Shown piece after piece: positions 32,226 to 44,400 of a stretch of DNA of 64,000 nt. A model generated the notes under the pieces. The model was not told where the DNA came from. It searched no databases and saw only the letters and a program-made list of their open reading frames with translations. Every line of letters starts with the position of its first letter. Positions within the stretch are counted from its first letter, which is position 1. The DNA is taken from the NCBI GenBank assembly GCA_947846985.1, contig CANTUZ010000026.1, positions 55,534,730-55,598,729 on the forward strand. Direction: 5' to 3'. This DNA is from Fratercula arctica. Lineage: Eukaryota > Chordata > Aves > Charadriiformes > Alcidae. Made by a program: the position numbers and the translations under genes.

Positions 32226-32512
32226 TGTACTGGTTTTTGGCTGGGATAGAGTTAATGTACTTCTTAGTAGCTTGTATGGTGCTATGTTTTGGATTTGTGA
32301 TGAAAACAGCGTTGATAACACACTGAGGCTTTTTAGTTATTGCTGAGCAGTGCTTATACAGTATCAAGGCCTTTTCTGCTCCTCACGCTGCCCTGCCAGC
32401 AAGTAGGCTGGGGGTGCACAAGAATTTTTGGGAAGATGCAGCTGACACAACTGAACCCAGCTACCCAAAGGGATGGACATCCGATACTGCCTACTGGGGT
32501 TAAACCATGACA
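32226..32512 (+). mobile_element. Solo LTR, shortened (avian ERV LTR, ERVL-like)
   Basis: Opens TGTACTGGTTTTTGGCTGGG and closes TGGGGTTAAACCATGACA, so it has TG...CA ends. The interior (GATAGAGTTAAT, GCTGAGCAGTGCTTATACAG, AAGGCCTTTTCTGCTCCTC, GGCTGGGGGTGCACAAGAA) matches a high-copy LTR I remember from many neoavian birds. The remembered full form is roughly 500 bp or more; this copy appears to lack an internal block between ACCCAAAGGGATG and CTGGGGTTAAAC, including the part expected to hold TATA and polyadenylation signals. Flanks are CAGAC on the left and CACGC on the right, an imperfect 5-bp match. No internal retroviral genes adjoin. Confidence 0.72.
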
Positions 32513-35500
32513 CACGCCCAGGAAAAATGCAAGCACATTAAGATATCCTTACATATACAGGTTTTAGGGATATGCTAGTACAAGTCCCCTGATTAAGATT
32601 GCTGTGTCTGCAAAACTGGTACCTTCATGTTTTGTCCTTTAACACACACTTTCAAAAAACTCAGCTGATTACAGGTGTTGTCCCACATCCCTGGAAGTCT
32701 ACCTGTGGTTCTTCCTTCAGACACTAAGGTATCATTGACTAACTGAGATCCTGGTGAAAATTCCTCACTCAACCTTACTGATTTTTCCCTTTTAGATTCT
32801 GTATTTTTACACAGAGACTTTCAGATTAGAAATTACTTCTCATGTTTTTGGAGTATCTTTTATTATGAGGAAGAAATTTTACAAGATTATTTGCAAGGAG
32901 GAAATACAAATTCAATGACTATGCTGTTTATAATAGGCAAGAACAGGCCTACACCCTGAAAAGCACAGGACTAGGAGGGTCGTAATGCAGCACTGAATCC
33001 TGCTATCTGTTCAGCATGCCAAGTAATCTCATCCACAAATGGACTAAGAACCATCACTCATTTTAGTAGTCTGTTTTCCCATCTCTGTTGCTCTTGGAAA
33101 GTTGTTCTATAGCACCACTAATAGAAATATTTAGCTTATAGATACTGACAATTTATATCTATTTGCTTGTATGTCATTACCATTATTGGCCTTAATAGCT
33201 GTAATTTCTTCTCATTTGGAAGAATTCTGACAAATTTATTGCCCATTTATTATTTTCTTGTAAAACACTTTCTATTCAATTCGTCAAAAAAACCGTTATC
33301 ACCTATTTTACTTCACATCTATCTTCCTTACAGGTGGGATCTCACTCTGCATAGCAGAAAAGCAACAGTATTTCTTGATCTCTACTGGAAACAACTTTAC
33401 TTAGTAAAGCTTGGGATAGCATCTGCTACAATCACAACAGTATCCCATCACATTCCTATGATTAATAATCCAATGAGCTTTATGCCTTTTTTTTTCTGCT
33501 TCCAAAAGGTTAGCCTCCACTTTAGAAAGGAAAACTTGTTTTATAGTTCATAAACATGTAGCACATGAATCACGTGCACACAAAAAAACAGGTTAGATTT
33601 TCACTCTGTGCCAAAGACTTTCATCTGAGCTATACCATAGGGGAGGGCTTTGCAGGATTCTGCAGTTAAGATTATTCTGAGTTGGGGGCAGTAAATTAGT
33701 AAAATTCTGTTTCCGTCTTTAACATAATAATTTCTAGTTCCGTACTCTCATACTGTCTAGCCATCCTGACTCAGCCCATGAATTCAATTTAGCATCATTC
33801 TAGAAAGGTAAAATACTAATTTAATTTTGGCATATGCCTCTGTTGTCCTCCATTTCAATTCCATCTTCACTGCTTAGTGCCACCACTTTCATGCTCTTTT
33901 TGTTTACATGACTCAAGAAACTTTGTCGTTGGATTCAAATTTCTGTGCAAGATCTTCCAGTTCTTTTTGGCTCCATACAAATGTGTTAATTCTGGGACTA
34001 TGGTACTTGTGAAACCACTGTATTGGTTCAGAAGCAAATAGCCTTGATAAAGGGTTATGTGTGAATAGTCATTTATTATTATATTTTTTGTATTTTATTA
34101 AGATGTTTAAAATGTTGTAGAGTTACTTTATTTACATAAAGAGGCATGGTGTAAAATGATGAATTTTCTAAAGGGTAAACACTTCCTTTAACATAGGTGG
34201 AAGCTGAGAGATAAGGTTGCTCAGTCTACAAACAGTATCTTTGACTATTACTCTTCATTGTGTGAACACATAAAAGAGCCAAGGGTTCTGCTTCGTGATG
34301 ATCCAGAGTTCACAGTGAGCTGGGTGACTAAATCTGAACAAAATCCTGTCACTATCCTGAAAGGGACAGGAAAAAATACCAGCACTACTGAAGAAAATGT
34401 GGTTCAAAATGGTAGGCAAATTCTCCTTTATGTTTTTTCCCTACAACTAATGAAAGTCATCTGGTTATGTTAGTGCTTACTACTGAGGTCCTCTTAATAA
34501 CAGCCAATGGTATTACATTAAAAAAGAAACAGCTGCTGACATTTTGCCGGTTACAGGTCATTTTCACAGTGGGTGAGGCTACATAAAAACATCCAATGCT
34601 TGTGCTAGGAGAAGGGCTGGGTGTGAAATTCAAACGAACTCATGAATAGTAGGTAAAGTGAAAGAAAGACCCTGTCCATGATCTTCAGTAATAGAAATAT
34701 TAACAGGTTTTTTTTTTTAAGCAGAGAGTCAAGTATGTGGGAGTGTAAGGCAGCCACAAGACAGATGATGTAGAGATGGTAGTGACAGAAATCTGAATCC
34801 TGAGGTTACCGTAGCTTTGTTCTTGGAGAACTAACAGTCACGCTACCAATAGCCATTTCATATCTCAATAGAACATGAAGTTATATTCACTGACCAATTC
34901 TGATACAGAAAAAAAAGGTATTCTTAACAGCTTACCACTTGCTATGTGCTATTCCCTTACATCAAATAAGTCGTTCATATATATAACTGTGAACAACTCG
35001 GGTATTGTAATTACTACTTAGCCTAGACTATGAAAGTTGAATTTAGATTCAAATACATTGTCATGCACCCTTGATGGCTTTTAAAATCCATTTGAAAATG
35101 TAATTTATTAGATTTAGCAGTACAATTAAATTTGTTTATTAAATTTGACTAAATTTATTCAGGGATTTGTGTTTACAAGTCTAGCAATTTGAATTAATTT
35201 GCCAGCATTTCCAAGGTCGCATGCAGACATTTCGGATGAAAATTATTCCATTTAATTTAACTACTTGATTCTTTCTACATAGTATTCTTCATCATAAAAC
35301 CATAACTTTAAGTGGTATGGAACCAGCAAAATTGATCCCAAATAAATAATTTTCCCACCTTTTTCTGATATGTGCCATTTATCCAAAGGCTCTTTTTTCC
35401 GATTTGTAAAATTATTTGTGTTCTGAAGCACAATATGATTAAAATATCTTTAGAATTCCCTCTAGAGATTCAGTCTGGAGACAGGACCACTAGCAGGATG

Positions 35501-38500
35501 TGACTGCCTTCTGAGAAAACAAAACCAGAAGAATTCCTGGTATTTTCTTGAATAATCTTCCTTTCAACATTGAAACATTGACAGCAATTTAGATCAAGTA
35601 AGAATCACAATATTTGACCTGATATATCTTGCTATTTTCCTTTTTTTTTTTTTTAATGGAAAAGAGAGTGAGACAGGTAGCTAGTGATTTGCACCTCTTG
35701 CATACACTGCAGTTCTGTATGGGGATAGGATTTTCAGGGAATATTGATGGGTTCCTTACACTGTCCAAGAAAGATACTCCCTTGGCCAGTCTTGAGGAAA
35801 AGGTAAGCGTTCAAATAGTTGGGAAAAGCTAGCAATGGGGATGATCTAATAGAGGAGTTCATGGTGGAAGCTCCAGCAGTCGTTTTCTAAACCAACACCC
35901 TTTTTCAGTTTGGACACAAGCAGTAATGGATATCTTCTAAGTTAACTGTGAGCATCTAAAGCTGTGTGGGCTAAAGTACAGCTCACAAGGTCTGTTGAAG
36001 CCAAGGTCAGCAGACGCTCCCAAAAATACTAAATGAAATTTTGGGTTTGGGTCCCAATAGATTTACAAGGTTAGAAAGTTTTTTTGTATTACTTTTTTTT
36101 CCTTAGAAGCTAATGAGCTCTTCAAAGACAAAAATCTGTTTATTCCCATTGGCAACTAATAACCCCAATGAAATAGATATGTGTTTTCCACTGGGGTTTA
36201 TACCATTTGCTCTAGCATTTATATTACTGGCTTGTACAAAGGAAAGAAATAGTAGCTTGAACTCATAATATGTTGGGCAAAATATCAAGAAGATTAGGCC
36301 ACATGGTAGAGCAAAGTCTGATGGAAAACATACATTTACTGCAGAGAAATAGTTATGCCAGAATCTAAGAAATTCTACTGCAAAACAGTGTCTGCCTTGT
36401 ATTGTGGTCTGTTACTCCTTCTCTTTCTGTAAGATTTTCTTAGCAGGAAACTGGGCCTTAGCAAAAAGGAACTTTAAAAAAGATTGAGAGACTTAATGTA
36501 GGAAATAGAGAAGGGGAAAGGTGGTAACAAAGCAAATCTAGATAAATTTTTATTAGCAAAAATTTTTATCCTTTTCTGTTCCATAAAGTGATGGCTGCCA
36601 CAAATACTAAGCAAACTACAGATGTTGAAGGAGACCATCAAATGTACTTTGCAATGTTTATGATATTTATTATTATGACCTCATTTGAGATTGACTCTAA
36701 TAGTAATTATGCTCTGCAGCTGCTAGTCCACTGACAGACTCCTTCGCTTCCATAGGGAATAGGGAAAATGCTCCCACTACATCACATCCATGAAAAACAA
36801 GCTGCACGTTAGACAAACTGTTCCTTCACACATTGCAAGGCTGCAGACTTCCTCTGCCCTCCTCAGCAAATAGTCATAACCCAAAACACAGCTGCTCTCT
36901 GCGAGGCTGAGCAGCCCAACACCTACCACTTTTCCCTTAGCCAGAACGGCACTGATGGCACCCCTTTTTTCACAGTCATCACCCCCGGGAGCACGCTGCA
37001 AGGGAGGCTGAGCTCATGGCGAGCGTGCCTGTGCAGGACACAGCCTTTACTTTCAAGGTTTGCTAAACTGGTGTCAGCACCTGCCTGCTGCAGAGCTCTC
37101 CCTCACAAGCACTGCTTCACCCCACACACCGTCTTCCTCTTAAATACATATTGGCACACGAGGGATGGTTGAGCCCATCCTAAAGCCTTAAGGATTTGAA
37201 TATTTGCTTTGGATCTTACTTGTTCAAAGCTTGCAGCTCTGACAGTAGCAGTTAGTTATGGTTCTTCCACTGACTTGCCTTCTATTTTTGTTGTAACAAG
37301 ATATAGACAGAAGTGCATTTTCCTGCCCTAGAACTAAGAAAGGTTGCTAGTCGTTTTGCCTCTCAGACTGCACTGGGATGTAACTCTAAAAGTAGAGCTG
37401 CCTCCCTGCTGCAGACTTTACCTCCTGAATTAATTCTCCAGTTGTAGAAAAGTCATACTTCATAGGTGGGATCGTTTGCTGCATAGTTACTTTGGTGAAA
37501 TATTTACTAATCTTTGAAAACCCTACCACAAGTATGGTCCCTGTTGTAACATCTTTATCTTTTTTTCTTCATCTTTGGGTTCTTCTCACCACAGTCTCAG
37601 CATAACACAAGCATCTCCCAGAATGGTTAAGATGCAGCCAACTACTGAAATTTTAACCCTTTAAGCGCTGCATAAACAGATGTCAGTACTCTCTTGTCAG
37701 CTTCTGAGTTCTTCCAGCTTCCTTCTGGCTCTCGCCATCACAGCAGCCTTTCCCCTCCTCCACATCATTGCCCTACAGGACTGGTTTACCTCCCACAGCT
37801 TCTTTTAAATTAAGAAATCATTCCATCATGGCCATTTTCCCCACCCAGTTCAAGTCCTGTCCCTGGTCCTCTCCTCACCCCTATGTCTTCCTCAGCTCCC
37901 TTGTTCTTACCATACTCAGCTGTAAGGGGATCAGTATAGGAAGGAAGACTTTTGTATGTATGGCACTGGAAAAGTGAGACTGTGGTAGTAAGAACAGTAA
38001 AGCCACTTGATATGTGTATTGAAAAGATCCTTATATGTACAGATATTTCTGTGAAGTTGTTCAACAGGGTTGTGCTCTCTTTCATACTTGCCAAAAAAAC
38101 AGACGTTTCTCATTCTTAGCAACCAAGCAGACCGTAAGAGTATGAAGAGATGTTAAAAAACAAAAAAAGAAAGAAAAGCCCTACTGCAAAACAAGTTTTT
38201 TTTTTCCATTTGAAAATGAAAAAAAAACAAGTAAAACATGCTGCTATGAAACGAAAACAATACATGCAATGTTAATTTCAAGCATATATAAACTTTTTAC
38301 AAGATATGTGTGCAACATGGAAATGATTAATGACAGTCATTGTGTAGCTTTATTGTTAAGATTTACCAGGCAAGCTAATCTAATTTTTCTGACATGAACA
38401 AAATAAATACCAGCAGAGCATAATACGTGCATTTGAGCATTTACTATATGCTAAACATTTTATTTCTGCTTTACTTAAAATGAAATAGAATTATCACTTA

Positions 38501-41335
38501 CAGTGCTAGATGCCATGCTAAACCACAAACAGTTTCCCTTCTTGATAACTCTTTGCTTATGCTTTTTGTAGAAAATTCATAGGATTAAATCCTCGTCTAT
38601 CAGGTGATTTCGTTGTGCTGAATCACACCATGTCGTAAGTAAGAACGGTTTTTGGCATATGCTTGGGGTAAAGAAACTGTCAACTCTTCAATTGTTTAGA
38701 GCTGCAACAGAGCGCCGAGCATGATGGGGAAATGTAGAGAGTATGCAACTCTATAATAAGCCTTAAGATTTTCAAGCCAATGTAAGCAAGTAGGCATCTG
38801 TCAGCCCAAAATTCAAAAAGGGCTAGCTTGCAACAGCAGCACATAGATTTATGTATGGGACCAGTCCCACAGTCCAGTGAAGGTAAAAGGAATCTTTTCG
38901 TTTACTTGTGCTCTGTCTTCATGATCATTTTATTGCTTTTCACGTTTTCAGTTGTACAAATATTGACAGATTAATCTTCACCTTATCTGCGGAAGGTGCA
39001 ATCCTGCATGCTCTTTCAGAAGCATCAGATTGAAGCTGTTTACACTTACACTGCATTTGGGTCTTCAGGTCCCAGGGTGCCGCCAAAGATCCCAAAGCTC
39101 CCAGCCCAGCCACCTTGCAGTCCCATTTCCTTTGCAAGTGGTATAAACCCAAGCCAAGTTGAAGCTACTAAAAATCCTTGTGAAAGGTGATCAAGGACCT
39201 TCCCAGAAGAATGGCATGCCTTACCTATCTGCCAGCTATCTGTTGTAGAGTGCCACCACAAGAAGGAGGTGGAGGATGCTGAGCCCCATCCCTGTGCTGG
39301 GGGAGGTGAGGAACATGGCACATGGTCCTTCACATGCCCTTCTCCATCTTTGTGCCTTTCTCACCATCTTCTGTCGTCTTTCTGTGTATCATCCTGTTTC
39401 AGAGTACTATATGATGCTCCAGTTATCTGCTCCTTTGTCAGCTTTTCAGAGGCATCTAAAAATCCTGACCCATATTGCACCCAGTCTCAGCTGCTAAGAA
39501 GAGCTCTTACCCTCTTAATGCTTTACGAACAACACCAGATCTGGGACTTTCCGTGAGATGCATAGATTAAAAAAACAATTAGCGCTCACCACGCTTACGG
39601 TTCTTTACTTCAGCTGGATGTGAGGAATAGCCTGTTGTCTAGCAGCGTGAACATGCATGAGGAGGCTGTTACAAACAGCCCTCAGCGGACACCCAGGGAA
39701 CAAAAACTTTAAACAGACAGCAGCGCGAGCCTGCCACGGAGGAGGCAGCACATGTAACTCTTCAGTGTCAATAGCTGTGGGCTGGACAGACACGACATAC
39801 ATGGATCAGTAAATTCAAAACATTTGGTGTATTTAAAATGACGTGGGTCACTCATTCAGGAAAAGAGAGAATCCCGCAATCCTTGGCAAGAAAGCAATTA
39901 AATAAACCAGACAAAGAGGTGGCCATATTGTTTTTGTGTTGGGTAATACATACATATGTTTCCCTTTTGTGCAAGTCTGACTAGAGAAATTATCTTCAAA
40001 TTGAATTCAATCTTCAAATGTCACAGTAGCTGCATTTTAGTTTTAGATATGGTGCTTTAGGTAAAGCCTGCACAATCCTGAATGAAAACCAGTCCAATCA
40101 TTATTATCTCTTCCCTCTTTTTAAAATTCCTGAATTTTATTTTCCTAATAAATTCAACCCCTTGATAGGTCTTCAGGTTTTTTTCCCCAAATTGCAGGAT
40201 TGATGTTCACCCAGCTGCAGAGCAGCAACGAAATTAAGTGACACACGAAAAGCAAGAACACCCAAAAGTTACAGCTCATGTTCTCAACTATTCAGTTACT
40301 CCTGAGGAAATGAAGTAAACCTGTTTCACAAATTTAAACATAATCTGAAAAAGGTGACAGTGTGTTCAGTATACTCCAAAAATCTTTGTGTTTATAGATC
40401 TAATAAACACCTTATATGAAAATACATTAATTTACTATGTTATGCCTGCAAAAGTTCACTTGTTCTTTATCAGTGATCTATTTGTCCCCTAAGGATTTTG
40501 TGAAGTTTCATGTGGGTTTTTTTTTTTAGTAAAAGTTTCCACAGTATTGTCAAGGGGAACATACAGCATAGATACTTATCATGAATGCAACAAGTGAAAC
40601 GTCGTTACCGGAGTGTTTATAAGCTGGTTGCATTTCATCAAAGAGCCCCACAGAGTGGAAACAACTGAAAAGACAACGGGTAACTGGGAAGCAAGACAAG
40701 ATTTCTTAACAAAGCAGCTCTCATTCTGTGAATAGCCACATCTCATGAGCAAAGGACGTGAGCACATATTGTGGTTCCCCAGCTGTCAGGGAAGATGAGC
40801 GCAGAAGCAGAACAAACCAATTCAGTCCAGACAGCCCAAGACAGACCAACACCAAACCCAGTGGTAGCACAATTGAATTTTTTAAGTCAGATTTTCATGA
40901 GGCACAACATTGCTGATACTTGTAGGAAGACTACTCTGAGGAGCAGCATTTACCAACAGTTTATGAGGATTATTATGAACACAGCTCTGTTGGTGACATT
41001 ACACCAACGTAGTAGACTTTCAGACTCTGCTAAACACAAATAATATGGCGTATTATGTGTATTTAAGGAAAGGTGTTTGAATGCAGAGCAACGCATAAAG
41101 TGTATCAGATATACTTCTGATGTATCTGTGATGTGTCTCAGTGACTTGGATCTATGTAGTCCCCCTCAGGCACAGACACTGCTTTTGCTACAGATCTTTA
41201 AGAGATCTCTTTGCTTTGCTAGAGGCGTTAGTCCTAACCTGCTATCACTGGTACTTAAGACGTTCTTGTACAAATAGGCAGGTTCCCATTGCCCCTTCTC
41301 GTCATTTTTGCAGGATTCTGGGACGTTAAGACGTA
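32513..41335. other. Intergenic DNA
   Basis: About 8.8 kb with no exon or transposon I can defend. The longest open frame, 128 codons at 33167-33553, is hydrophobic and Phe/Leu/Ser-rich in T-rich DNA and looks like chance. A moderately GC-rich patch at 36720-37130 and another at 39050-39420 stand out against the AT-rich background and carry short overlapping frames on both strands without family resemblance. T runs occur at about 34708 and 35640. Confidence 0.55.
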
Positions 41336-41495
41336 TGGAATCACATTATTGTAGGTGTGGGAAGGGAACTTCGGAGATTATCTAGTCCAACCCCCCTGCC
41401 AAAGCAGGTTCACCTAGAGCAGGCTGCACAGGAACCCATCCAGGCAGGTTTTGAATATCTCCAATTTTGAACCTGGAGACACCCAGGGAAGCCCA
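41336..41495 (-). mobile_element. CR1 LINE 3'-end fragment, minus strand
   Basis: Reads as reverse complement of the CR1 3' end: eroded tail near 41336-41350, then TTATCTAGTCCAACCCCCCT, then CCTAGAGCAGGCTGCACAGGA, the end of the CR1 ORF and 3' UTR, fading near 41495. Diverged and 5'-truncated. Confidence 0.88.
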
Positions 41496-44400
41496 CTACA
41501 GGCTATTACTGTTGTTTTCCCCTGTAAGATATACAGTATCTTTTTCTGTATGGGAAAGGCCTTCAGATACTGTACCATATTGATTATTCTGTTTGGCCTT
41601 TTTCGTTTCTTTCTACTTCTGTAATTCTTCATTTCCTTTGACATCAGTTTTAAATATTACAGACTCACTGCACTGCATCCAGTTTTCTGTTAAATATGAC
41701 AGCTGTACTTGGTTGATAGTGCAAAGTATGAATGAATCCACATGATTTTTCTAAAGGTGCTTTGTTAATCTGACATAGTTTTCCTCTTGAATTGGGATGA
41801 GTGATTTTATACCTAACCCCAAGCTTCAGTACCTGAAGTCACTGTCATTGGGCTGTGCATTATACATTGCTGCTATGATAGATATACCACATCTTGAAAA
41901 ATAGGGTGCAAAATCATCTCTGTTTTGTAGAAAACTTACCTTTGGAAAATGAGATTTTTGGGCTTTTGGGGAAGCTGTAGGGACTGTAGGTTTACTGTGT
42001 GTGTGGGCTGTAGGTTCGCTCTGGGTATGGCTCCCACCTACCACCAGTCAATGTACCAGTTTTTGTCTGCTTAGCTTTGGGGCTTGTCAGTTTTTGCTCA
42101 GACTGCAAAACCAGATCATTTTGCTTGATTTTCCCTTCACTTATGGCATATGCAGAAAACTATGACAGTTTCTTCTAAATATTTTGCCAAATATTATTTA
42201 TGAATGTTCCACAAATCTCTCTATTTCAGTCTTACCAAGGCCTGGGCCAGGCCAAAATTACAGTCTGTACACTGAATTGCAGCTGAGGAATCAGATTCTT
42301 CCATAATTTTACTTGTCTTCTATATCTTTACACACATCTTCTACCTTTCCTAGGTAGTGTTAGTACATAAGCTAAATACCTACCCACATCTTCTTGTTGC
42401 ACCAAAGAACTACTAAACACAATGAATGTTTTAATACAAAACAGTTTAAAAAATAAAGCCACTGTCTGAAAATCTTAGTTTGTACTGATACCCATTTATT
42501 TTAAGTACAGAATGAGATACTCCTCAGCAATCTGATTTTGCAGATTTGCATGCTCCAGGATTTTGGTTCCAGTGGCCTCGCATCTACATATGAGAAACCT
42601 CCACAACACGTCATATTATCCTCCAAAGTAAAGAGTTTTTAAAAAATCTCTGAGTGTAGAGTATATTTTCTAAGAACATATATCCGTTATGTGCAGCTAT
42701 GTCTTAATTTAAAACATTTAATTTTAGCAAAGTAGCATGTATGGTAACTTTGTTCTCTGTTATTGGGATCTCGATTTCAAAAGAGAGAGAAATATCAGAT
42801 AAACTTTTTTGCAGTCTCACTTCCCCCAGATTTCCAACATCATGTCTAAAAATAGTTAACAAGTGATGGAATTTTATAGCCTATCACTGAAAATATTAGG
42901 ATTTAATTAGGTTAATTCTAAATCACTTAGGTAGCAGATATCGTGACTTCTGTGTGGAAACAAGGCAGTAACTCAGCTTGTTCTTAGTTGAGGCTTTAGC
43001 TATACTTACAGAAAATATCCATTTTAGTGATACCCAGCTAAGGTGCCTGAGCAACCTAAAGTCCTTGCTGTGAATGACTGTGTTGACATGGGTTTGAGCT
43101 AGCAAATCATCTTGTTCTTTTGCACTCTCAACCAATACAAGCCATGCCGCTTTAGCATGACATCACTCCTAAAATAATATACAGTGCTTCACAGCAGGGC
43201 CTATTAGCTTCTCTCTGTGATATTCTAATGGCAGTTAAATGGCTCCTGTTGGCTCAGGCTCTGGGGAAGAGCTTGCTCATGTCTGTTGTAGCGTAGCATT
43301 TAGTAATTCCTCATGTAGTAAACTTATTAATTAAGTTAATTAATTAATTAAGACTGCATGGCTGGTCTTTATTTATTTTATTATTGAGATGAGAAATAGA
43401 GTGGAATGATAGGTAGCAGAGTATTTTTCCTGTTCTTTAACCTGAATATAACTAAGCTGAACTTTTAATATTTTTTAGGATAGTTGCAGATCCTGACTTT
43501 TTTTCGTGTTTGATCTAATCTATATGTCTTTTGCTGGTGCCTGCACAATAATTCTTTTCTGTTGCGAACCCCTCACTCTCACTTCTAGGTGGATCTTTGC
43601 AATTGCAGTTGTTGTCCGTGGAGCTCCTCACTGTTGCGGCCTCTCAGATTGGCTTCTCTGGGGGTCCAAGCTGAAATGGTCCAAGGAAACCAATCTGTTT
43701 AACTCTGCACTGAAGGAGAGATCATAAAATTGATTATTTCATGGTAGGTGGAAAGCCTACAGATGTAGCTCAGCAACTGCTTAAGCAATAGTCAATAAAC
43801 TTCATTATACCCATCATTCTTGACCCTTCCCCAGAGTTTTACCATCATCACATTCACAAGTCTCTTTCAAGCTGTTTTTTAGTTATATCAGAAAATTTTA
43901 TCCTTTCTGTTAACTAATTTTCCAATTTATATTTTTTCTTTGTCTTCATAACTAAAAAAATTGCTTTTTTCCATGTTTGGGTATATTTCTTCGCATCAAA
44001 TGGCTTTATCTAGAAATCGTGGTACTTTTATGCTGAAAGAGAGGGAAAAACCCAGTAAGTTTCTAAATCAAGTTGTTTTATGGAAAAAACTAGCGTGTTT
44101 CCCTCTTGATAGCTCTAAAATTATGCAGCGGTAATTACAGATTAAATTCACCTGGATTCACAGAACCTTATTTAAATCCTTTCTAAATCTGACAGAAGAC
44201 GTGCTTAAGTAGCGCAAAATGTGATCATGCAAGCCTCTGCACTGACATTTAATTTAAATATACACAGTGCAACCTCTGGAGAAATTACACAATTCCTATT
44301 TCTAATAATTTTTTCCTTTTGTTGAGATACTTTGTGACCAATTTTCTGCCTTCCAGTCAGGAGAGTTTGAATTACAAAAGAAATGGTGAACAGCCAACTG

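Noticed and set aside
32110..32346. 78-codon frame with a Cys/Trp-containing end
   Set aside because: Its second half lies in the solo LTR; the upstream part shows no homology.
33167..33553. 128-codon plus-strand frame
   Set aside because: Phe/Leu/Ser-rich translation of T-rich DNA, no motif, no promoter or splice context; consistent with chance.
34258..34473. Possible small exon (71 codons, many charged residues)
   Set aside because: Composition looks protein-like, but no flanking splice pair in phase with another exon and no homolog I recognise.
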